Source: Halobacillus salinus (lineage in GTDB: Bacteria > Bacillota > Bacilli > Bacillales > Halobacillaceae). From it: a stretch of 64,000 nucleotides of DNA. A program made the translations under genes and the position numbers. The notes beneath the pieces were generated by a model. It did no database searches. It was not told the DNA's origin and saw only the letters and a list, made by a program, of their open reading frames with translations. Below are positions 1-7,386 of the stretch, piece by piece. Each line of letters opens with the position of its first letter. Position 1 is the stretch's first letter. The stretch spans positions 248,001 through 312,000 of the forward strand of contig NZ_SRJC01000003.1 of NCBI RefSeq assembly GCF_004684905.1. The letters run 5' to 3'.

Positions 1-169
1 ATAATTTGATGAACACTTCCTGTAACACTTCTTCTGCTAATGAATGATCAGAGGATAATTTGATGACGAACGAATAGAGGAGTTTCTCATATTTATCATA
101 AATCGCTTCTAACGATTGTTTATCGCCTTCTATCATCTTCTGATAATACTCAAGATCACGATTACTCAT
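1..169 (-). CDS. ECF-type RNA polymerase sigma factor, N-terminal part only
   Basis: The reverse strand reads ATG AGT AAT CGT GAT from position 169 and stays open to the window edge. The residues resemble sigma-70 region 2: an acidic start, then a helix around YDKYEKLLYSF and an LAEEVLQEVF segment, which is the usual region 2 pattern of ECF factors. A strong ribosome binding site (AAGGGGTG) lies just upstream of the start. Only about 56 residues are inside the window, so region 4 and any anti-sigma partner, usually encoded downstream, cannot be seen. Confidence 0.8.
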   Translation of the reverse strand, partial: MSNRDLEYYQKMIEGDKQSLEAIYDKYEKLLYSFVIKLSSDHSLAEEVLQEVFIKL

Positions 170-298
170 AACACACCCCTTTTTCTCTGTGATTAACGCC
201 ATCATAGCACACAATATCCTTAGGGGGCTTTACATAGCTATCGTAAAAAAATCCGATTTGGATCACTCTTTTTAAGAAATCCTTTCGTGTGAAAGCGA

Positions 299-314
299 CA
301 TTTCCCGGGAAATG
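299..314. promoter_or_regulatory. Perfect 16-bp palindrome between divergent genes
   Basis: The sequence CATTTCCCGGGAAATG is a perfect inverted repeat in the 254-base gap between the sigma factor and the GAF-STAS gene. It has no T-run, so it is more like a protein-binding site than a terminator. Which gene it serves is unknown. Confidence 0.4.
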
Positions 315-423
315 AGTAGAAAATTATCGAACTATTTCCCTTTTAAACATCCCTTTCACTCTACGCCCTCACGTCGTTATGCTAGAATAGTGATAGATTT
401 CACTTAGAAAGGGGGCCAATAGG

Positions 424-1278
424 ATGTCTGAACAGCAACAATTTACATCTTCCGAATTTGGTTCACTCCGAAAGGCATCACAAAAAATGTTCCGAGCGAT
501 CACTAGTCATTTAGGGGTCAATACAGCCTATGTAACCCATAAAGGCCAAACGGCCATGACCGTTCTCAGCTCTTTTAATGAAAAAGAGGAAATAGTCGAA
601 GAAGGATTATCCGTAGAATACAGCGACACGTTTTGCAGGCTTATTATAAACAATAAAGATTCCGCTCTCAATGCGATCAACCTGCAGAAGGACGAATTCG
701 CTAAGGAACTAGAAGCGACGGCCGAGTTGGAAGTGAAAGGGTTCCTCGGTGTTTCCCTTCTGGATTCGAAGGGGGAAGTGTTCGGTACTCTTTGCGCACT
801 AGACAAGGAAGAGAAGGAATTTTCCGATGAAGATGTGGACTTTCTGAAATCAATGTCCGAAGTCCTTTCCTATTTGATTGAACTGGATCAAACGCATTAC
901 CATATGGGATTCTTGAATGTTCCGATCATCCCGATTACGAAAGGCGTCTCTGTCCTGCCTCTTCAAGGTGTCATCGATGACACGAGGTCAGGAATCATCA
1001 TGGAGACGGTGTTGAACCATGGAGCGAAACATCAAATGTCGTACTTCATTATCGACTTATCCGGACTCGTCATCTTAGACAACCATTTCCCGACCGTTTT
1101 GAAACAGCTTGTCCAGTCCCTGCAGTTGATGGGAATCGAGACGATGGTCACAGGAATGACCCCCGAAATTGCCAAACTTGAAGTAGCTAGTGAAGCTTTT
1201 CATAATATCAACGTCAGAACTGTCGTTGACCTTGAATCCGCTCTTGAACGGATCGGCTTTGATTTGACAATGAACTGA
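424..1278 (+). CDS. GAF-STAS domain protein, RsbR-like stress regulator
   Basis: This 284-residue protein has an N-terminal GAF-like sensor half (about 20-155) and a C-terminal STAS domain (about 165-280) of the anti-sigma-factor-antagonist type. The STAS part shows the pattern VLPLQGVID, then IIDLSG, then GIETMVTGMTPEIA, as in RsbR-type stressosome proteins. In RsbR the DLTG segment is followed by a D-T pair whose threonine is phosphorylated. Here the matching place reads ILDNHF, so the threonine seems to be replaced by asparagine. The start is set by AAAGGGGGCC about 8 bases upstream. A role in a stressosome or general stress pathway is inferred from family only. Confidence 0.8.
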   Translation: MSEQQQFTSSEFGSLRKASQKMFRAITSHLGVNTAYVTHKGQTAMTVLSSFNEKEEIVEEGLSVEYSDTFCRLIINNKDSALNAINLQKDEFAKELEATAELEVKGFLGVSLLDSKGEVFGTLCALDKEEKEFSDEDVDFLKSMSEVLSYLIELDQTHYHMGFLNVPIIPITKGVSVLPLQGVIDDTRSGIIMETVLNHGAKHQMSYFIIDLSGLVILDNHFPTVLKQLVQSLQLMGIETMVTGMTPEIAKLEVASEAFHNINVRTVVDLESALERIGFDLTMN

Positions 1279-1380
1279 CCCCTCAACTTCCTTTTTATGT
1301 AAATAATTACCTGTTCGACAATATTAGACGTTTATGTGCGACAACAATCGTGAATATTTACATAAAAAAAGGGGATGCAA

Positions 1381-1491
1381 ATGGATAATCTCAAAGACTT
1401 GTTCGAACATATCATTCAACTTTCGGAAACGGACGAGGAATTGTCCTCTCAAGATGCCATCGATGAAATGATACAACATTTCCAAAAATAA
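1381..1491 (+). CDS. Small acidic protein of 36 residues, unknown
   Basis: A short reading frame (starts MDNLKDLFEH, ends MIQHFQK) follows the sequence AAAAAAAGGGG with about 5 bases of spacing. It is amphipathic, strongly acidic and predicted helical. It lies alone between the GAF-STAS gene and the lysine riboswitch. I do not recognise the family. The good ribosome binding site and helical pattern make it more likely real than chance. Confidence 0.45.
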   Translation: MDNLKDLFEHIIQLSETDEELSSQDAIDEMIQHFQK

Positions 1492-1565
1492 ATCTTGTTC
1501 TCGAATGGAATTTTTGCTATATTTGAACTAATTAAATACTTTTCTTATTTCAAATAACCTTGAAG

Positions 1566-1794
1566 TAAGGATAGAGGTGCGACAACCATCAGTAAGCATG
1601 AGGAGGAGAATGAGATCCTTGGATTCATGTGGAAAGGGGAAGTCGCCGAAGTGGACGGAATCTCATGTTCCGAAAGCTGGTTCTTCGATTGAACAGATCG
1701 GGGACTGTCATATAGGAAACTATATGGAGGGCTATCTTACGCAGGAACGAATTTTGTTTCTACGGCAACAACGAGCCCTCGTTGTTGCCTTTTT
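1566..1794 (+). ncRNA. Lysine riboswitch (L-box) controlling dapA
   Basis: The aptamer runs from about 1566 to 1739. Its ends pair to form helix P1 (TAAGGATAG at 1566-1574 with CTATCTTA at 1732-1739). It holds the hallmark L-box blocks: AGAGGTGCGAC near the 5' end, an AGTA turn, AAAGGGGAAGTCGCCGAAG in the middle, then CTGTCA and GGAGGGCTATCT at the 3' end. These match the B. subtilis lysC leader as I remember it. A strong terminator follows at 1764-1794. Lysine binding is expected to favour the terminator and switch off dapA, which sits 50 bases downstream. A 75-codon frame across this RNA is not considered a gene. Confidence 0.93.
1764..1794 (+). terminator. Riboswitch expression-platform terminator
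   Basis: An 11-bp stem, GGCAACAACGA with TCGTTGTTGCC, closes on a GCCC loop and is followed by TTTTT. It lies between the lysine aptamer and dapA, the usual place for transcription attenuation. Confidence 0.92.
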
Positions 1795-1847
1795 GCTTTT
1801 CTAGGACCCCTCCACCCGAAACTAATATTAAAAAAGGGTGTGAAATG

Positions 1848-2732
1848 ATGAATTTTGGTCATGTATTAACAGCTATGGTGACCCCATTCAATCAAAGCGG
1901 AGCGGTGGATTTTGACAGAACGGACCAACTCATCGATTATTTAATCAGCCACGGATCGGATGCACTAGTAGTCGGTGGAACGACAGGTGAGTCCCCAACT
2001 TTATCAACCAATGAAAAAGTGAGCCTCTTCCAGCGTACGGTTGCGAAAGCGAACGGGCGAGTTCCGATTATCGCAGGGACCGGATCGAACAACACCCACG
2101 CTTCTATTGAACTGACAAAACAAGCAGAAGCAGCAGGTGTCGACGCCGTCATGCTGGTGGTACCCTACTACAATAAACCTACACAAGAAGGCTTGTTCCA
2201 ACACTTCAAGACGATAGCAGAAGCTACGAATCTACCTGTCATGCTTTATAACATCCCGGGCCGAAGTGTCATCAACATGGAACCGGATACCGTGGTACGC
2301 CTGTCTCGGATTGACAATATCGTATCGATCAAAGATGCAAGTGGTGACCTCGATGCGATGACAGAAATCATTGCCAGAACACCTGAAGATTTCTCCGTAT
2401 ATAGCGGCGAAGACGGACTAACACTGCCTTCCCTTGCCGTCGGTGCAAACGGAATCGTATCCGTCTCTGCTCACGTGCTTGGTGACGACATGCAGCGCTT
2501 GGTCGAAGCCTATCGTTCAGGCGATATCGGGTATGCGGCGCGAATTCACCGCAGACTCCTGCCGAAAATGCAGGCGATCTTCTCTGCGCCAAGTCCAGCG
2601 CCTGTCAAAGCTGCCCTGAACCAGCGTGGTGTCGAGGTCGGTAGTGTACGCCTTCCTCTTTTGCCTTTGACGGAGGAAGAAACGACAGATCTTGTGAATA
2701 TATTGGACGCTGAACTTGCAGGTACCCACTAA
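1848..2732 (+). CDS. dapA: 4-hydroxy-tetrahydrodipicolinate synthase
   Basis: This TIM-barrel class I aldolase condenses pyruvate with aspartate semialdehyde, the first committed step of lysine and diaminopimelate (cell wall, dipicolinate) synthesis. Visible motifs are GGTTGESPT (43-51), the catalytic tyrosine in LYNIPGR (Tyr134) and the Schiff-base lysine in SIKDASGD (Lys162). The length of 294 residues is normal. The ATG at 1848 gives an MNFG start like the B. subtilis protein and has AAAGGGTGTG upstream; an ATG at 1845 is also possible. A lysine riboswitch precedes it, so feedback control is at transcription. Pathway partners lie elsewhere. Confidence 0.97.
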   Translation: MNFGHVLTAMVTPFNQSGAVDFDRTDQLIDYLISHGSDALVVGGTTGESPTLSTNEKVSLFQRTVAKANGRVPIIAGTGSNNTHASIELTKQAEAAGVDAVMLVVPYYNKPTQEGLFQHFKTIAEATNLPVMLYNIPGRSVINMEPDTVVRLSRIDNIVSIKDASGDLDAMTEIIARTPEDFSVYSGEDGLTLPSLAVGANGIVSVSAHVLGDDMQRLVEAYRSGDIGYAARIHRRLLPKMQAIFSAPSPAPVKAALNQRGVEVGSVRLPLLPLTEEETTDLVNILDAELAGTH

Positions 2733-2841
2733 AAATGCCTCTCTCTTGTAATTCAGGCAAAGAATAGCTTTATATTGTGGCCCATACTTTGAGGGATTTG
2801 CTCATTAAGTGAGGTTTTGTTCGCACGAATTATGGCAAAGT

Positions 2842-2958
2842 GGGCTTGAAAACGACGAGACTCCTGTGGGAGGTACGGGATAGGCGAGATCCCGCAGTGA
2901 GCAAAGCGAACGAGGAAGCTCGGCACTCGCCCACGGAAAGCGAGTTGTTTTCCAGCCC
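2842..2958. repeat. Bacillaceae-type dispersed imperfect-palindrome repeat, copy 1
   Basis: The element opens with GGGCTTGAAAACGACGAG and closes with the complementary CGAGTTGTTTTCCAGCCC. Inside it shows the blocks GACTCCTGTGGGA, GATCCCGCAGTGAG and CGGAAAGCGAGT. I recognise this pattern from intergenic repeats in many Bacillaceae genomes. It lies 110 bases after dapA. A second, altered copy is at 12790-12970. Confidence 0.7.
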
Positions 2959-3012
2959 GCGAAACACTATATTCCATAACAAAACAGTACTCTACACTTA
3001 GTCAACAATCTG

Positions 3013-3046
3013 AAAATGCCTCCCCTATATGAAGGGGAGGCATTTT
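3013..3046. terminator. Bidirectional intrinsic terminator after dapA
   Basis: A perfect 14-bp stem, AAAATGCCTCCCCT with AGGGGAGGCATTTT, has a 6-base loop and A/T flanks on both sides, so it can work in both directions. It ends the dapA region before the DUF218 gene. Confidence 0.9.
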
Positions 3047-3130
3047 AAATATCTTCCGAAAGAAGGTTTGCAACTCTTTCATCCGTGTTATACTCCAATT
3101 AACAAATAATAGAAAAGGAACATTACCAAC

Positions 3131-3703
3131 ATGACTAAATTAAAAAAAGTACTCTTAACCAGTATCATATGTCTAGTCTTGATGGTTCTCGGGACAATTC
3201 TGACCTTCTTTCTTCTCGGGCGTTCCTTTTTGGTCATCGATGACAATCCCGAAGAGAATGCAGATGCTATCATTGTCTTGAGCGGAGGTGCAGGAAGACT
3301 CAGCTATGCGATGCAATGGTATGAGCCAGGCACACCTGTCATCCTGACCAATTCCACTAAATATGCGACGACCAGAGAACACGCCCTCGAGCTCGGCATC
3401 GACTCTTCAGACATCATTGAAGAACCGGAAGCGGAAGATACTTATACGAATGCAACACTAAGCAGAGCCATCATGCAAGAAAAAGGATTCAACTCTGCCC
3501 TCGTGGTGACAAGCGATTATCATACCAGAAGGACGAAGATGACCTTCAACAAAATCTATGACTCTTCCGGCATCGAACTGAGTTATGCCGCTGCACCATC
3601 TCACTTCTCAGAAGACGGTCCCATGTCTAGATCCGATCACTTCACAGCCGTCAGCGAATATTTGAAACTATCCGGTTACTGGCTGACGCTATTCATCTTT
3701 TAA
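3131..3703 (+). CDS. DUF218 (YdcF/SanA-like) membrane-anchored protein
   Basis: A 190-residue protein with one N-terminal membrane segment (about 6-30) and a single extracytoplasmic DUF218 domain. Family marks are ADAIIVLSGG (about 45-54), a TYTNA segment and ALVVTSDYHTRR (about 125-136). SanA-type proteins are linked to envelope integrity in other bacteria, but no reaction is established. Its last 4 bases overlap the end of the convergent SEC-C gene. Confidence 0.85.
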   Translation: MTKLKKVLLTSIICLVLMVLGTILTFFLLGRSFLVIDDNPEENADAIIVLSGGAGRLSYAMQWYEPGTPVILTNSTKYATTREHALELGIDSSDIIEEPEAEDTYTNATLSRAIMQEKGFNSALVVTSDYHTRRTKMTFNKIYDSSGIELSYAAAPSHFSEDGPMSRSDHFTAVSEYLKLSGYWLTLFIF

Positions 3704-4620
3704 CGGTAGTTCTCAAGTTCCTTGATACGACGCGACATGCTGGACGGGCTAACGCCGAACTTCTCCGCTGTCGCTTTTTTCGTTACGCCTTCAGCCGCTA
3801 TGAAATCAAGCGCTGCTGCAAAGACTTCAGGCTTACGGATGTTTGGCGTTTCCGCATCACGATAGGATTTCCAAGTGTCTTTCACTTCTCTTGAAGTAGA
3901 TTCATCCAGAAGCGCGAGAACTGAGTCTTCTTCTGTACTTTCTTCGGTTTTCGCCTGAGCTTCCTCTTTTCCTTTCAGCCATACTTTGAACTGATCGGCC
4001 AAGTTTTTCTCAAAGTAATCGTGGCTCTTCTGATTTTCTGTCAGCAGCGTCCAATAAAGCTCGAATTGCTTCTCATCTTTCGGAATGGCAATCGGCATGA
4101 ATTGATGGACGTTCCCCCACTTCATAAGGACACCGAAGTAGTACGGCGCAGTTTCGATGTCTTCTAGAGGAATCGATTCTTTTTCTACCATATAAGTGGC
4201 GTCATTGAACATACTCTTGATCTGTACGCCCTTTTCTTTAGAATCTAGCGCAAACACGCCAGCAGCCGGTTTCGTCCAGGCTTGAAGCGATTCTTTCGTA
4301 AGCGGTCGTTTGGCCGTCTTCATTTCTTCGTTTGCAAACTCCTCCATGATAGACGTTCCACCCTTACGAGCAGTGAACACACTATCCTGAAGTAATTGGA
4401 AAAACTGTCCGATCCGTTCTTCCTGAGTATTTGGCGCTTCCTTAGGCAAATAATCTGGATAAACGTTCACTAAATAATCTTGATAACGCTGGAACGCTTG
4501 GTCCAGTTCATCTTTCACCGCTTTACCCGGGAACTCCACTACATTTTCATTAATACAACATTTCTTATATTTTTTCCCGCTTCCACATGGACACGGGTCA
4601 TTTCTACCAACTTTTTGCAT
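3700..4620 (-). CDS. SEC-C zinc-motif protein with C-terminal helix-turn-helix
   Basis: The protein opens with a SEC-C zinc-binding motif (DPCPCGSGKKYKKCC, residues 8-22), the same module found at the C-terminus of SecA. A helical middle follows. The last 40 residues look like a helix-turn-helix (KKATAEKFGVSPSSMSRRIKELE). The pairing of a zinc knuckle with a DNA-binding-like tail suggests a regulator or nucleic-acid-associated protein, but the function is unknown. The start at 4620 has AGGAGTTACACC upstream. Convergent with the DUF218 gene. Confidence 0.8.
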   Translation of the reverse strand: MQKVGRNDPCPCGSGKKYKKCCINENVVEFPGKAVKDELDQAFQRYQDYLVNVYPDYLPKEAPNTQEERIGQFFQLLQDSVFTARKGGTSIMEEFANEEMKTAKRPLTKESLQAWTKPAAGVFALDSKEKGVQIKSMFNDATYMVEKESIPLEDIETAPYYFGVLMKWGNVHQFMPIAIPKDEKQFELYWTLLTENQKSHDYFEKNLADQFKVWLKGKEEAQAKTEESTEEDSVLALLDESTSREVKDTWKSYRDAETPNIRKPEVFAAALDFIAAEGVTKKATAEKFGVSPSSMSRRIKELENYR

Positions 4621-4688
4621 GGTGTAACTCCTCTCGTTCTCCTAGTTGTCCGTACATCATTATAAAGCAATATCGCCAAATGGACAAA

Positions 4689-4768
4689 GGGGACAGGTCA
4701 TTTGTCCCTTACCAAATTATAACGCGAAGCAATAAGAAATAAAGGAGTGGGACAAATGCCCTGTCCCC
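4689..4768. repeat. GGGACAGG hairpin repeat, loose inverted pair (locus 1)
   Basis: Units at 4689-4708 (forward) and 4749-4768 (reverse) are separated by 40 AT-rich bases. Their arms match with one difference. The reverse unit ends exactly where the photolyase stop codon begins at 4769. Confidence 0.9.
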
Positions 4769-6295
4769 CTAATGGAGTCCGCCTTTTGCGAGCTGTTGTT
4801 TGAGCGAGCGTGATTTGCTTCTCAGTGCTTCTTTATCTTCTTCCTTGCGTTTATTCCACTGGCTGTAAATGAGTTTCATGCGTGGGTTATCACCGAGCTT
4901 ATCCTCATGCCGGTCGAGGAAGTCCCAATAGAGAGCATTGAACGGACAAGCATCCTCCTCCGTCTTATGTTTCGGGTTGAACGGACACTCCTCACAGTAA
5001 TCACTCATCTTATTAATATAGTTCGCCGATGACACATACGGTTTCGTCGACAACACGCCGCCATCTGCATAGAGCGCCATACCGAGCACATTCGGCAGAA
5101 CGACCCAGTCATACGCATCGACGTACATTTCATTGAACCAATCCGAAGTCTGCTGAGGGGATATCCCGAACAGGTTCGCGAAATTACCGAGCACCATCAA
5201 ACGTTGGATGTGATGATTGTACCCGACATCGACAACTGGCTTGATCGACTGCTCCATACACTTCATTTTCGTTTCGCCTGTATAGAAAAAGGAAGGCAAA
5301 TCCGTATCGTGATCGAACACATTCACCTTTTTATACGCGGGCATCTTCTTCAAGTAAATGCCGCGCATATACTCTCTCCATCCGACCACCTGACGTATGA
5401 ACCCCTCGACTGCATTGAGCGGGGCTTCCCCATCATAATAGGCTTGTTCCGCCTTTTCTATAACTTCTGATGGCTTCAGGAAACCGATGTTGATGGCGGA
5501 AGACAGCACAGCATGGGACATGAACGGCTCATCCGTCAGCATTGCGTCTTGATACGTTCCGAACAGCGGCAGCCTGTCAGAGATGAATTGGTTCAATGCC
5601 TTAAGCGCCTCTTGCCTCGTCACCGGCCATATGAACGAATCGAGTGAACCAGGGTGGTCCCCGTAGTTTTCTTCTACTTCCTCCATCACCTGTTTCGTCA
5701 TTTCGTCTGGTCGGAAGGTCCGCTTCTTCGGAAATTCCATATCGCTTTTGGCAGGCTTCCGGTTTTCCTGATCGAAGGACCACTTCCCGCCAATCGGAGA
5801 GTCGTCCTCCATCAAGATATCGAAATCCTTCCTCATCTTGCGATAGAACGCATCTGCCTGCCACGGACCATCTCCAGGAAGACGATCCTTCACTTCCTCT
5901 TTTGATAACAAAAAGAGCGGACGCTCCTCTTCATAATGGACAGTGATTTCCTTAGGAACTTCTTGTGCCCATTTCTCAATCGCTCTCCTCATCCGATCGT
6001 CCGTCACATGTGTCAGGTGAACTTCTCTAGAATCGTACGCCTTCTTATGTTCCTCCCACCCATCACGGAACGAATCTGCTTTTCTATAATCGACAGTGTA
6101 TCCTTTATCTTTCAGTTCCTCTGCAAAATGACGCATGCTAGAGAAAATAAACGTCAGCTTCTGCTTATGATACGACTGCCACAGCGCACGTGACTTGGCC
6201 TCGACCATTAAGATTACGTCGCTCTCCTTATCCGCTTCTTTTATAATAGGAAGATCCATGCACAACTGATTGCCGAAAATCCATCTTGTACTCAA
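4769..6295 (-). CDS. Cryptochrome/photolyase of the FeS-BCP type
   Basis: About 508 residues, related to bacterial (6-4) photolyases with an iron-sulfur cluster (PhrB/CryB type), flavoproteins that repair UV lesions with light. The N-terminus (RWIFGNQLCMDLP) fits the Rossmann-like antenna domain. The C-terminal half has the four cysteines expected to hold a [4Fe-4S] cluster: KCMEQS, YCEEC and DACPF. The GTG at 6304 would touch the ribosome binding site. A TTG at 6295, seven bases after AGAGGTGA, is the better start. The 3' end is flush with a hairpin repeat. Substrate preference, 6-4 product or CPD, is not decided by sequence reading. Confidence 0.88.
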   Translation of the reverse strand: MSTRWIFGNQLCMDLPIIKEADKESDVILMVEAKSRALWQSYHKQKLTFIFSSMRHFAEELKDKGYTVDYRKADSFRDGWEEHKKAYDSREVHLTHVTDDRMRRAIEKWAQEVPKEITVHYEEERPLFLLSKEEVKDRLPGDGPWQADAFYRKMRKDFDILMEDDSPIGGKWSFDQENRKPAKSDMEFPKKRTFRPDEMTKQVMEEVEENYGDHPGSLDSFIWPVTRQEALKALNQFISDRLPLFGTYQDAMLTDEPFMSHAVLSSAINIGFLKPSEVIEKAEQAYYDGEAPLNAVEGFIRQVVGWREYMRGIYLKKMPAYKKVNVFDHDTDLPSFFYTGETKMKCMEQSIKPVVDVGYNHHIQRLMVLGNFANLFGISPQQTSDWFNEMYVDAYDWVVLPNVLGMALYADGGVLSTKPYVSSANYINKMSDYCEECPFNPKHKTEEDACPFNALYWDFLDRHEDKLGDNPRMKLIYSQWNKRKEEDKEALRSKSRSLKQQLAKGGLH

Positions 6296-6342
6296 TTCGA
6301 TCACCTCTGTTCTACCATCCCCTTTTTCCCAACAACTGAACC

Positions 6343-6369
6343 AAAAAAAGACCCGTCCGAGGACGAGTC
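6343..6369 (-). terminator. Terminator after purU
   Basis: On the reverse strand GACTCGTCC pairs with GGACGGGTC (one G-T pair) around a two-base loop and is followed by a run of seven T. It begins one base after the purU stop codon. Confidence 0.8.
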
Positions 6370-6370
6370 A

Positions 6371-7234
6371 TCAGTTGAATACAATCGTTTTGTTATCGTG
6401 GACGAGAATGCGGTCTTCCAAGTGCCATTTCACTCCACGCGTTAGAACGGTACGCTCAATCAAGCTACCTTGTTTCTTCAAGTCTTCCACTTGATCACGG
6501 TGATCGACACGCCCCACATCCTGTTCAATGATCGGCCCTTCGTCCAAGTCGTTAGTGACGTAGTGAGATGTCGCTCCGATCAGTTTCACACCCCGGTCAT
6601 AAGCTTTCCTGTGCGGGTTAGCTCCGATGAAAGCAGGCAAGAAGGAATGGTGGATGTTGATGATTTCCGCCGGGTACTCGGACACAAACTCCGGAGTCAG
6701 AATCTGCATATAACGAGCGAGCACGACAAGGTCGATGTCATACTCCTTCAGCAGCTCGATCTGTCTCGCTTCGACTTCTTTCCGGATCTCTTTATTGGCT
6801 GGAATATAAAAATACGGAATGCCGAACGACTCGACGATGTCCCTACCTGTTTCATGGTTGCTGATCACGAGTGGAATATCTGTATCGAGATTACCGCCTT
6901 CCCACTGATAAAGCAGTTCACGAAGACACGTGACGTCCTTTGATGCGAAAATCGCCGTCCGCTTGCGGTGATGTAAGAACGACCACTTCCACGTCATTCC
7001 GAACTTCTCTGCCACGGGCTCGAAAGCCGCTTTCAGTTTGCTCTCTTTCGCTTGCAGTTGATCCCCTTCGATGACAAGACGCAGGAAAAAGCGTCCTTCT
7101 GACGGGTCGGTTGTGTATTGATTCGACTCTACGATGTTGGCTCCGTTTTCATAGAGTAGGGTTGATATAGCTGATACGATGCCGGGCTGATCGACGCAGC
7201 TGACTAAAAGCCTGGCTCTGTCTTGATTCTTCAT
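6371..7234 (-). CDS. purU: Formyltetrahydrofolate deformylase
   Basis: Hydrolyses 10-formyl-tetrahydrofolate to formate and tetrahydrofolate, balancing one-carbon pools. It has an N-terminal ACT domain (about 7-85, starting LLVSCVDQPGIVSAIS) and a formyltransferase domain with the catalytic asparagine, histidine and aspartate in INIHHSFLP and the later LDEGPII segment. The length of 287 residues is normal. The GTG at 7243 lies inside the ribosome binding site AGAAAGGTGG, so the ATG at 7234 is chosen. It is a single-gene unit with its own terminator. Confidence 0.95.
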   Translation of the reverse strand: MKNQDRARLLVSCVDQPGIVSAISTLLYENGANIVESNQYTTDPSEGRFFLRLVIEGDQLQAKESKLKAAFEPVAEKFGMTWKWSFLHHRKRTAIFASKDVTCLRELLYQWEGGNLDTDIPLVISNHETGRDIVESFGIPYFYIPANKEIRKEVEARQIELLKEYDIDLVVLARYMQILTPEFVSEYPAEIINIHHSFLPAFIGANPHRKAYDRGVKLIGATSHYVTNDLDEGPIIEQDVGRVDHRDQVEDLKKQGSLIERTVLTRGVKWHLEDRILVHDNKTIVFN

Positions 7235-7351
7235 AAGATCCACCTTTCTGTAGGTATTGCCCTATTATATAGCATCTTGGAGGTGGATAAAATGATAAAT
7301 GTGAGCCCCTTCCGTTTTATTTATAAACTCAACAGTTTGATAGATTTATAG

Positions 7352-7379
7352 AAAAAGCCTGCCTCCCAAGGAGACAGGC
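7352..7379 (-). terminator. Terminator after the alkaline phosphatase gene
   Basis: Reverse strand GCCTGTCTCC pairs with GGAGGCAGGC around TTG and is followed by TTTTT. Confidence 0.88.
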
Positions 7380-7386
7380 ACAAGAC

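Noticed and set aside
1577-1804. 75-codon frame upstream of dapA
   Set aside because: It lies across the lysine riboswitch aptamer and terminator, has no ribosome binding site and has a composition unlike a protein.
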